Positions 1 to 4,902 of a DNA stretch of 5,394 nt are shown piece by piece (the first letter of the stretch is position 1; every line of letters starts with the position of its first letter). The position numbers and the translations under genes are program-made. Below the pieces are notes generated by a model, which saw nothing but the letters and a program-made list of their open reading frames with translations, made no database searches and had not been told where the DNA came from. The DNA comes from Actinomycetes bacterium (GTDB taxonomy: Bacteria > Actinomycetota > Thermoleophilia > BMS3ABIN01), in contig JAJYIN010000101.1 in the NCBI GenBank assembly GCA_021790075.1, positions 1 through 5,394 of the forward strand. The letters are read 5' to 3'.

Positions 1-84
1 CGCCGGGTGCTGAACCAGCTCCGGAACGATGGGATCATTGCCGCGCACGGCAAGGGGAAGGGGAGCTACTGGGAAAAAGTCTGA
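1..84 (+). CDS. C-terminal tail of a winged-helix-like protein (partial)
   Basis: An open frame enters from the left edge and ends at the TGA at 82-84, giving the last 27 residues. They include VLNQLRNDGII followed by a short Gly/Lys/His turn (HGKGKGSYW). This helix, then 'G-I-I', then a basic Gly-rich wing and an aromatic strand, is typical of the recognition helix and wing of a winged-helix DNA-binding domain. Such domains close many AlbA_2/RecG-like ATP-binding proteins and some regulators. The upstream part lies outside the window, so the family cannot be named. Its 3' end faces that of the MTA phosphorylase gene (convergent) across 55 bp. Confidence 0.5.
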   Translation, partial: RRVLNQLRNDGIIAAHGKGKGSYWEKV

Positions 85-139
85 CCCAGCCTCGTTTGAA
101 TCACGGACGTTTGTTTCCGCTGTATCTTTCTCTCGGCGG
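85..139. other. Short convergent intergenic gap
   Basis: This 55-bp gap lies between the stop of the partial plus-strand gene and the stop of the minus-strand phosphorylase gene. I see no GC-rich stem followed by a T-run on either strand, so no intrinsic terminator can be supported here. Confidence 0.5.
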
Positions 140-997
140 CTAGGGAATATACTTCCCGATGATGTCCTTCAGTTTTTCCTTCGTCGCCGCCGGGATCGCC
201 TCCGGCGCCGTCATGACGCCGTACTGCATGGCGCTGGCGCAGCCGCAGTCGCGCGTCTCGGGGATACGGGGCACGGCAGTTTCAACAATTTTCTTCGCCA
301 TGTCAACATTCCTGTTCATCGTCTCGATCACCTGGGTGATGGTCACGTCTTCCTCGCCTTCATACCAGCAGTCGTAATCCGTGGCCAGCGCCACGGTGGC
401 GTAACAGATCTCGGCTTCCCGGGCCAGCTTGGCTTCCTGCAGATTTGTCATGCCGATCACATCCACGCCCCAGCTGCGGTAAAGCAGCGACTCGGCCCGG
501 GTGGAGAACTGCGGCCCTTCCATGCAGACGTAGACGCCGCCCTCATGCACGGTGGCGCCGGCGTCGCGCGCGGCCTCCGTGACCACCCGCGACAGGGTGC
601 GGCAGACCGGGTCGGCAAAGGAGATGTGCGCCACGCAGCCGTCGCCAAAAAAGGTCGAGCGCCGCTGGCGGGTGCGGTCGATGAACTGATCGGGGATGAC
701 CATGTCGCCCGGCTTGATCTCCTCCTTCATGCTGCCCACGGCGCTTGAGGAAATGATCCATTCCACCCCCAGCTGCTTCATCGCCAGGATGTTGGCCTGG
801 AAGGGCAGGTCGGTAGGCATGATGCGGTGCCCGCGCCCGTGCCGGGGCAGGAAGCACACCTCGCGGCCGCCGATCTTGCCAATGGTTATCACATCGCTCG
901 GTTCGCCGAATAGGGTAGTGACTTTTTCTTCCTGCGGGTTCTCCAGCAGCTCGTAAAAGCCGGAGCCGCCAATTACCCCGATCCTTCCTGATGGCAT
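140..997 (-). CDS. mtnP: S-methyl-5'-thioadenosine phosphorylase
   Basis: This 285-residue protein has the full length and motif set of the PNP/MTAP phosphorylase family. It is expected to cleave 5'-methylthioadenosine with phosphate into adenine and methylthioribose-1-phosphate in the cytoplasm, recycling the by-product of polyamine and related synthesis. Visible motifs are the phosphate loop GGSGFY (10-15), RHGRGH (52-57), SSAVGS (84-89), the substrate signature MEGPQFSTRAES (159-170), GMTN (182-185) and TDYDCW (206-211). The two aspartates of the last motif (D207, D209) match those that select a 6-amino purine, which favours MTA over inosine-type substrates. A CGC motif (251-253) near the C-terminus recalls the disulfide CXC of thermophilic MTAPs. 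The ATG at 995-997 has AGGAGA at 1002-1007 about 4 nt upstream, which supports this start. It is divergent from the sugar dehydrogenase-like gene. Some family members also accept 5'-deoxyadenosine. Confidence 0.93.
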   Translation of the reverse strand: MPSGRIGVIGGSGFYELLENPQEEKVTTLFGEPSDVITIGKIGGREVCFLPRHGRGHRIMPTDLPFQANILAMKQLGVEWIISSSAVGSMKEEIKPGDMVIPDQFIDRTRQRRSTFFGDGCVAHISFADPVCRTLSRVVTEAARDAGATVHEGGVYVCMEGPQFSTRAESLLYRSWGVDVIGMTNLQEAKLAREAEICYATVALATDYDCWYEGEEDVTITQVIETMNRNVDMAKKIVETAVPRIPETRDCGCASAMQYGVMTAPEAIPAATKEKLKDIIGKYIP

Positions 998-1001
998 GGG
1001 T

Positions 1002-1007
1002 TCTCCT
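1002..1007 (-). promoter_or_regulatory. Shine-Dalgarno of mtnP
   Basis: AGGAGA on the minus strand lies 4 nt before the ATG at 995-997. The spacing is a little short but usable, and it supports the chosen start. Confidence 0.6.
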
Positions 1008-1018
1008 GTGGGTACGGG

Positions 1019-1035
1019 TTACCTGATCAGGGTAA
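1019..1035. promoter_or_regulatory. 17-bp palindrome, candidate operator
   Basis: TTACCTGATCAGGGTAA has perfect 5-bp arms TTACC/GGTAA around a TGATCA core. It lies in the 87-bp region between the divergent mtnP and dehydrogenase-like genes. It covers the start point predicted from the extended -10 at 1037-1045, where a repressor would block transcription. The sequence shows the palindrome; a bound regulator is inferred. Confidence 0.45.
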
Positions 1036-1036
1036 G

Positions 1037-1045
1037 AGTATAGCA
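1037..1045 (-). promoter_or_regulatory. Extended -10 promoter element for mtnP
   Basis: The minus strand reads TGCTATACT, an extended -10 (TGnTATAAT with one mismatch). The hexamer 17 bp upstream is a poor -35, as is common with extended -10 promoters. The predicted start is near 1030, which would give a leader of about 30 nt. Confidence 0.45.
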
Positions 1046-1084
1046 TCGGATGCAGGACCTTGAGTATCGCCCGGGGACGACCCA

Positions 1085-2302
1085 ATGCCAGCCTACCCGC
1101 CCATCAGAACCACCAACCGCGCGCTCCTGATATCGGTGGCGGTGCTGGTCCTGCTGGCGGTGCTCGGCACCCTGGTGGCCTTCCTCATCCATTCCCTCAA
1201 ACTGACCAGCGTCAGCGACCGGCAGCCGGTCGAAGAGGTGAGTCAGCGCCTGGGTCAGCCCGGCCCGATGCACAGCGTCACACTGGACAACGGCCGCACG
1301 CTCGATCTGCCTCAGGGATTCACCATCAGCCGCTGGGTCAAGGGCCGCGGCGCCCTGCGGATGATGGCCGTCACCCCGGACGGGTACCTGCTGGTGACGG
1401 AGAAGGACCAGGGCAAGGTGCTGGCCTACGCACTGGCGGACGATGCTCCAGCGGCGGTGACGACGGCCAGCGGCCTGCGCCTCCCCTCGGGCATCGCCTT
1501 CCATGAAGGATACGTCTGGGTGGCGGAAGAGACGCAGGTTTCCCGCTTCCCTTACCGGGGCGGCGGCGCGGCCGGCAGCCAGGAAGTGATTATCGGCGGC
1601 CTCCCGTCCGGCGGCCACAATACCCGCACCATCAATTTCGGCCGCGACGGCAGGCTCTACCTGACGATCGGCAGCAGTTGCAACGTCTGCGAGGAAAAGG
1701 ACAACCGCCGCGCGGCCATGCTCCGCTTAAACCCGGACGGCTCCGGGATGGAGATCTTCGCCACCGGCCTCCGCAACACGGTTGGTTTCGACTGGAACCC
1801 TGCCAGCGGCGAGATCTGGGGAGTTGACAACGGCAGTGACCTGATGGGCGATGACCTGCCGCCCGATGAGGTCAACATCATCAGGCAGGGGCGCAATTAC
1901 GGCTGGCCGTACTGCTATGGCAACCGCAAGGTCAACCCTGAATACGAGGGAGATCCGTCCCGGGCGGCCTTCTGTCACGGTACGGAGCCGCCGCTGGTGG
2001 AGCTGCAGGCCCACTCGGCGCCGCTGGGAGTGCGTTTCCTCACCGGCTCGGCCTGGCCGGCCGCCTACCAGCAAAACTTTTTCATCGGCTTTCATGGATC
2101 CTGGAACCGCAGCGTTCCCACCGGTTACAAGGTGGTGCGGGTGGGGACGGATCTGAAGGTGTATGATTTCATCACCGGCTGGCTGGACCAGTCCAGCGGC
2201 GATTACTGGGGCCGGCCTGTTGACATATTGTTCGCTGGCAATAATATGTATATCTCGGATGACCATTCCGGCGCCATTTACCGGGTGACGGCGTCGCCCT
2301 GA
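1085..2302 (+). CDS. Membrane-anchored PQQ-dependent sugar dehydrogenase-like protein (glucose/sorbosone dehydrogenase family)
   Basis: This 405-residue protein begins with a single hydrophobic segment (about 13-36) after a short polar, weakly basic N-terminus. That suggests an uncleaved anchor with the rest outside the membrane. The remainder is a six-bladed beta-propeller of the glucose/sorbosone dehydrogenase family. Visible motifs are LPSGIAF (133-139), GGHNTRTI (176-183, with H178 in the place of the catalytic histidine of soluble glucose dehydrogenase), IGSSCNVCEE (195-204), ATGLRN (226-231), DEVNIIRQGRNYGWPYCYG (261-279), FIGFHGSWNR (333-342), GRPVD (376-380) and a closing SDDHSGAIYR (391-400). 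The family oxidises aldose sugars or sorbosone with PQQ and calcium, but many members have no known substrate. C199/C202 and C277/C297 could form disulfides. The start at 1085 is preceded by GGGGA (1073-1077), 7 nt away. A DUF1844 gene follows 51 bp later on the same strand. Confidence 0.85.
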   Translation: MPAYPPIRTTNRALLISVAVLVLLAVLGTLVAFLIHSLKLTSVSDRQPVEEVSQRLGQPGPMHSVTLDNGRTLDLPQGFTISRWVKGRGALRMMAVTPDGYLLVTEKDQGKVLAYALADDAPAAVTTASGLRLPSGIAFHEGYVWVAEETQVSRFPYRGGGAAGSQEVIIGGLPSGGHNTRTINFGRDGRLYLTIGSSCNVCEEKDNRRAAMLRLNPDGSGMEIFATGLRNTVGFDWNPASGEIWGVDNGSDLMGDDLPPDEVNIIRQGRNYGWPYCYGNRKVNPEYEGDPSRAAFCHGTEPPLVELQAHSAPLGVRFLTGSAWPAAYQQNFFIGFHGSWNRSVPTGYKVVRVGTDLKVYDFITGWLDQSSGDYWGRPVDILFAGNNMYISDDHSGAIYRVTASP

Positions 2303-2342
2303 AGCAACCGCGCCCGCGGCGCTCAAGGAGCAAGTAATTGAT

Positions 2343-2348
2343 GGGAGG
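2343..2348 (+). promoter_or_regulatory. Shine-Dalgarno of the DUF1844 gene
   Basis: GGGAGG lies 5 nt before the ATG at 2354. It decides this start against the ATG at 2341, which is in another frame. Confidence 0.65.
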
Positions 2349-2353
2349 TCTGC

Positions 2354-2884
2354 ATGGCTGAAGAACGGGAAGAAAAACAGCCGCCGGAACCGGCGCCCCA
2401 GGAAGAAGAAACAGGGGAAGTCGCGGAGGAAGAGGCTGCCGCAGAGGAGGAGGCGGCGGAGGAAGCCGCCGCGGAAGAAGAGGCTGCTGCGGAGGAGGCC
2501 GCGACTGAAGCCGCTGCGGAGGAAGTCGCGAAGGAAGCGGCAGAGGAGGAAGCCGCCGCGGAAGAAGCCGCCGGGCCGGCGGGCATCACCGAAGAGGAGA
2601 TGCGCCGCCAGCTGGAAGAGCACTTCCGCCGCCAGTCCGTTTCGGATCTGCTGGTCCAGTTCATGGTCAGCCTCAGTAATCTGGCCTATGTGAAGATGGG
2701 CATCACCAAGGACACCGCCGAGATCAGGGACCTGGAGCAGGCGCGGCTGGCCATCGACAGCTTCAAGGGCCTGCTCGAGGCGGCCGAGGACCGCCTCGAG
2801 CAACAGGACAAAAACGCGCTGGCGGGGGCGCTTGCCAGCATGCAGATGACTTATGCCCAGGTAAGCACCGGGTCAGGAGAGTAA
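2354..2884 (+). CDS. DUF1844 protein with long acidic Glu/Ala-rich N-terminus
   Basis: This 176-residue protein has two parts. Residues about 1-75 are almost only Glu and Ala with scattered Pro, Thr and Gly, in loose repeats of the type EEEAAAEE. This part is probably a charged single helix or disordered arm. Residues about 96-168 match DUF1844: SVSDLLVQFMVSLSNLAYV, a short linker, then DLEQARLAIDSFKGLLEAAEDRL and a final helix ending MQMTYAQV. DUF1844 is a small helical domain of unknown function found across several bacterial phyla; its 'DLEQAR..ID....L' core is the recognisable part. There is no signal peptide or membrane helix, so it is probably cytosolic. The ATG at 2354 has a good Shine-Dalgarno GGGAGG (2343-2348) 5 nt upstream. 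It may be co-transcribed with the dehydrogenase-like gene. Its last four codons overlap the end of the ThiC-family gene on the other strand. Confidence 0.8.
   Translation: MAEEREEKQPPEPAPQEEETGEVAEEEAAAEEEAAEEAAAEEEAAAEEAATEAAAEEVAKEAAEEEAAAEEAAGPAGITEEEMRRQLEEHFRRQSVSDLLVQFMVSLSNLAYVKMGITKDTAEIRDLEQARLAIDSFKGLLEAAEDRLEQQDKNALAGALASMQMTYAQVSTGSGE
2402..2575 (+). repeat. GA-rich low-complexity coding repeat (Glu/Ala)
   Basis: Degenerate runs of GAG/GAA and GCC/GCG/GCT codons encode the Glu/Ala arm of the DUF1844 protein (about residues 17-74). The codons vary from unit to unit, so this is a protein-level repeat rather than a recent DNA microsatellite. The complementary strand has long open frames rich in Ser/Ala or Leu/Phe that are by-products of this composition. 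Confidence 0.7.
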
Positions 2885-4153
2885 CTCCCCGGAGGCCACC
2901 TTGAGCGCGCACTGGTCGCCGCACATGCTGCAGCCCTCGGCGTCGCCGCCGGGGCGTGCTTCCCGGACAGCGCGCGCCCGCTCCGGGTCGATCGCCAGCG
3001 AGAACTGTCTTTGCCAGTCGAGGTTGCGCCGGGCCGTGCCCATGTCGAGGTCCGGCTGGCGCCGCCCCAGTTTGACCATGTCTCCTACATGTGCGGCAAT
3101 GCGCGCCGCGATCACGCCCTGGCGGACATCTTCGGGGTAGGGCAGCCCCAGGTGCTCGGCGGGCGTGACGTAACAGATGAAATCAGTGCCGTACGCCGCC
3201 GCCCATGCCGACCCGATCGCCGCCGTGATGTGGTCGTAACCGGGGGCGATATCGGTGGTGATCGGCCCCAGCATGTAAAAGGGCCGGCCGCCGCTCAAGC
3301 GTTTCTCCAGGATGATGTTGGCCTCGATCTCGTTGATGGGGATGTGTCCCGGCCCTTCGAGCATGGCCTGCACTCCGGCCCGGTGGGCCCGCTCGGCCAG
3401 TTGCGTATTTACGATCAGCTCCTGGATCTGGGCCGGGTCGGTGGCGTCGCCGGTGGCGCCGGCGCGCATGCCGTTACCGAGGCTGAGCACCACGTCATGG
3501 GCGCGGAGGATCTCCAGCAGCCGGTCGAACTCTGCGTAGAGCGGATTCTCGCTCTCCTGATGTGACATCCAGGACACCATGAAAGCACCGCCGCGGCTGA
3601 CCAGGCCGCCGTTCCGCTGCTGCTGCCGCCTGAGCACATCGACGGTCAGGCGGTTGACGCCGCAGTGGATCGCCATGAAGCCGATGCCGTCGCGGGCCTG
3701 CCTTTCGATGATGTCAAAAAGCAGATCCGTGGTCATTGCCACGGATGAGCCCAGGCTCTCGGCGGCCTCTGCCGCTGCCTGGTAGAGCGGCACGCTGCCG
3801 ACCGGCAGGGGCGTGGCTGCCAGCACCGCGCGGCGGATGGCGTCCAGATCGCCGGCGGTGCTGAGCTCCATCAGGGTGTCGGCGCCGGTTGCCGCGGCCA
3901 CGCGCGCTTTTTCCAGCTCCATCTCCAGATCGACGATGTCTGAAGAAGTGCCGATGCTGGCGTTGACCTTAGTTGTCAGTCCCGAGCCGATGCCCACCAC
4001 CCGGGCCGCCTCCCGGTTGCTGCCAGTGGCGATGACGATGCTGCCGTCCCGGATTCCGTCCCGGATCTCAACCGGGGAGAGGCCCTCCTTCCGGGCCACC
4101 GCCTCCATCTCGGCAGTCACTTTCCCTGCCCGTGCCTGTTCCAGCTGAGTCAT
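2873..4153 (-). CDS. bzaF: ThiC-family radical SAM enzyme, probably 5-hydroxybenzimidazole synthase BzaF (alternative: phosphomethylpyrimidine synthase ThiC)
   Basis: This 426-residue protein is the short form of the ThiC family, lacking the extra N-terminal domain of the roughly 600-residue proteobacterial and plant enzymes. Visible motifs are KVNASIGTS (62-70), MELSTAGDL (95-103), AIHCGV (161-166), SRGGAFMVSWM (186-196), LEGPGHIP (265-272), GPITTDIAPGYDHIT (296-310), CYVTPAEHLGLP (327-338) and a C-terminal cluster CSMCGDQC (408-415) for the [4Fe-4S] centre. Family enzymes use S-adenosylmethionine and aminoimidazole ribotide (AIR). ThiC makes HMP-P for thiamin; BzaF makes 5-hydroxybenzimidazole, a cobamide lower-ligand precursor. 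The protein alone does not let me separate the two. The leader carries a cobalamin riboswitch and no TPP riboswitch, which favours BzaF. The cluster spacing is CX2CX3C, not the classic CX2CX4C. The start has an ideal Shine-Dalgarno. ThiC-family membership is near certain; the BzaF assignment is about 70%. Confidence 0.88.
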   Translation of the reverse strand: MTQLEQARAGKVTAEMEAVARKEGLSPVEIRDGIRDGSIVIATGSNREAARVVGIGSGLTTKVNASIGTSSDIVDLEMELEKARVAAATGADTLMELSTAGDLDAIRRAVLAATPLPVGSVPLYQAAAEAAESLGSSVAMTTDLLFDIIERQARDGIGFMAIHCGVNRLTVDVLRRQQQRNGGLVSRGGAFMVSWMSHQESENPLYAEFDRLLEILRAHDVVLSLGNGMRAGATGDATDPAQIQELIVNTQLAERAHRAGVQAMLEGPGHIPINEIEANIILEKRLSGGRPFYMLGPITTDIAPGYDHITAAIGSAWAAAYGTDFICYVTPAEHLGLPYPEDVRQGVIAARIAAHVGDMVKLGRRQPDLDMGTARRNLDWQRQFSLAIDPERARAVREARPGGDAEGCSMCGDQCALKVASGELLS

Positions 4154-4160
4154 TTAAAAA

Positions 4161-4168
4161 ACCTCCTT
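4161..4168 (-). promoter_or_regulatory. Shine-Dalgarno of the ThiC-family gene
   Basis: The minus strand reads AAGGAGGT, followed by a T-rich spacer and the ATG at 4151-4153. The core AAGGAGG is 8 nt from the start codon, a near-perfect ribosome binding site. It directly abuts a GGCCGGCC palindrome (4169-4176) that could pair with upstream leader sequence. Confidence 0.75.
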
Positions 4169-4188
4169 GGCCGGCCGCCCCTGAAACG

Positions 4189-4217
4189 AAAAAACCCCCA
4201 AGCCGTGAAGCAGGGGG
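4189..4217 (-). terminator. Intrinsic terminator in the riboswitch expression platform
   Basis: On the minus strand CCCCC (4213-4217), a 13-nt loop with possible inner GC pairs, GGGGG (4195-4199) and six T residues (4189-4194) form a Rho-independent terminator. It lies between the cobalamin aptamer and the ThiC-family start codon, about 36 nt before the ATG. This is where a transcription-attenuating OFF switch would have its terminator. Confidence 0.75.
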
Positions 4218-4276
4218 ACTTTGGACGGCCCGGAGGCCGGCCCTCTTTCTTCCTCGAAGAGCGGCTTTTGCTATGG

Positions 4277-4513
4277 GGCCGGGCAGGTCTTCTGGCTTCC
4301 GGGGCTCCGGCCGGGCGTTCAAACCCTGCCGGTCTTTTTCTCCTGGCGGCGTTTTCCAGGCTTTCTGTTCCTGGCGTTCACACGCCTGACTTCTCCTGGC
4401 CTTCCCGGACGGCGATCGCCCAGTGGCTTCGGAGTGCAGCAACCCCGGTTACAGCGGCGGGCCCGCGCCGGTCTCGCACCGGCTTTCCTATTCTCCCTGT
4501 CGGGCACCCGGCC
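4277..4513 (-). ncRNA. Cobalamin (B12) riboswitch aptamer
   Basis: Reading the minus strand, the outer stem P1 is a perfect 7 bp, GGCCGGG (4507-4513) with CCCGGCC (4277-4283). Next come GGGAGAATAGGAAA, the 6-bp hairpin GCCGGT-GCGAG-ACCGGC (4467-4483), and CGCGGGCCCGCCGCTGT, which matches the class core. The hallmark B12 box GAAGCCACTGGGCGATCG is at about 4413-4430, then GGGAAGGCC. The 3' part ends GGAAGCCAGAAGACCTGCC, close to the usual 'AGTCAGGAGACCTGCC' end. All expected blocks are present in order over about 237 nt. Binding of adenosylcobalamin or another cobamide would be expected to switch off the downstream ThiC-family gene through the terminator at 4189-4217. Confidence 0.92.
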
Positions 4514-4532
4514 ATATGATGTTTCCGGAACA

Positions 4533-4561
4533 ACAATAAACTCCTGCGGCGAGGCAGTCAA
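4533..4561 (-). promoter_or_regulatory. Promoter of the riboswitch leader
   Basis: On the minus strand TTGACT (4556-4561, 5 of 6 to the sigma-70 -35) is followed by exactly 17 bp and TATTGT (4533-4538, 4 of 6 to the -10). The predicted start is near 4526, about 13 nt before the first P1 base of the cobalamin aptamer. This position strongly supports it as the promoter of the riboswitch and ThiC-family transcript. Confidence 0.65.
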
Positions 4562-4562
4562 T

Positions 4563-4580
4563 CCCGGGAGGTTCCCCGGG
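4563..4580. repeat. CCCGGG inverted repeat beside the promoter
   Basis: CCCGGG at 4563-4568 and at 4575-4580, separated by AGGTTC, can form a 6-bp GC hairpin or a protein-binding palindrome. It lies immediately upstream of the -35 of the riboswitch promoter. No T-run follows on either strand, so it is not an intrinsic terminator. Confidence 0.4.
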
Positions 4581-4590
4581 TCCGGGAGTT

Positions 4591-4676
4591 GCTCTTCCAT
4601 CGCGGGCCGGTTATCCAGGAACCTGTTATCAATGATCGGTCTCCTCAATACCGGAGCACTGTTCTTCCATAGCGGG
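4591..4676. repeat. Imperfect direct repeat in the divergent intergenic region
   Basis: GCTCTTCCATCGCGGG (4591-4606) recurs as GTTCTTCCATAGCGGG (4661-4676) with 14 of 16 bases the same, 70 bp apart. The 9-mer CAGTCAATC also occurs twice nearby (4555-4563 and 4678-4686). The rest of 4514-4716 shows no supported gene; it holds the riboswitch promoter on the minus strand and a -10 for the small plus-strand gene. Confidence 0.5.
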
Positions 4677-4701
4677 ACAGTCAATCTGAAAATGTTTCCC
4701 T

Positions 4702-4707
4702 TATAAT
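4702..4707 (+). promoter_or_regulatory. Consensus -10 TATAAT before the small cysteine protein gene
   Basis: A perfect TATAAT lies 9 nt before the ATG at 4717. No good -35 is visible at 16-18 bp upstream. If used, transcription would start at about 4713-4715, giving a leaderless or nearly leaderless message. The weak Shine-Dalgarno-like GGTGGG (4708-4713) overlaps the same space. Confidence 0.4.
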
Positions 4708-4716
4708 GGTGGGAAT

Positions 4717-4902
4717 ATGGCTGAGCCTATCGACAGAGAACTTCCTCCCAAGCCGGAGGGCGCCTGTTCTTACCTGTACAAGGACAAGGCCCACTACCGT
4801 ACCGCCCGTGATATCTGGCTTTGCACAAAGGACGACCGCTTTTCCGAAGTATCGCGGCAAAAGGGGAGCAGATGCCTTAAGGGCAAATGGTGTGACCGCT
4901 AG
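4717..4902 (+). CDS. Small four-cysteine protein of unknown function
   Basis: This 61-residue open frame starts at ATG 4717 and ends at TAG 4900-4902. It has four cysteines, C17, C36, C53 and C59, spread as C-x18-C-x16-C-x5-C in a charged sequence with aromatic residues (CSYLYKDKAHY, DIWLCTKDDRFSEV, CLKGKWCDR). There is no signal peptide or membrane segment. The pattern 'C.YLY.....Y......C..D.RF......C....C' resembles small zinc-ribbon-like or Cys-cluster proteins of anaerobes that I know only as uncharacterised. It could bind zinc or an Fe-S cluster; this is inference. It is divergent from the riboswitch-controlled gene. I preferred it to longer overlapping frames because of its promoter and GGTGGG context and protein-like composition. 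Confidence 0.55.
   Translation: MAEPIDRELPPKPEGACSYLYKDKAHYRTARDIWLCTKDDRFSEVSRQKGSRCLKGKWCDR

Noticed and set aside
29..748. Plus-strand open frame of 239 codons opposite the MTA phosphorylase gene
   Set aside because: The opposite strand holds an unambiguous full-length MTAP. This frame shows no motif and no Shine-Dalgarno.
2402..2575. CRISPR-like or microsatellite array
   Set aside because: The repetition is at codon level (Glu/Ala), with variable units and no spacers. It lies inside an open frame that leads into a conserved domain.
1727..2803. Long open frame on the minus strand (358 codons) across the dehydrogenase-like and DUF1844 genes
   Set aside because: It is the shadow of GC-rich coding DNA and the Glu/Ala repeat. 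Its product is an implausible Leu/Phe/Arg-rich run without a recognised domain, while both plus-strand genes show clear families.
4068..4442. Minus-strand and plus-strand open frames (also 4221-4706 plus) crossing the leader of the ThiC-family gene
   Set aside because: They cross the cobalamin riboswitch and its terminator, whose conserved blocks explain the sequence. The predicted peptides are low-complexity and basic or Pro-rich.
4154..4513. TPP riboswitch, expected if the gene were an ordinary thiC
   Set aside because: The hallmark CUGAGA and ACCUGAUCUGGAUAAUGCC-like blocks are absent. The sequence matches the cobalamin class throughout.
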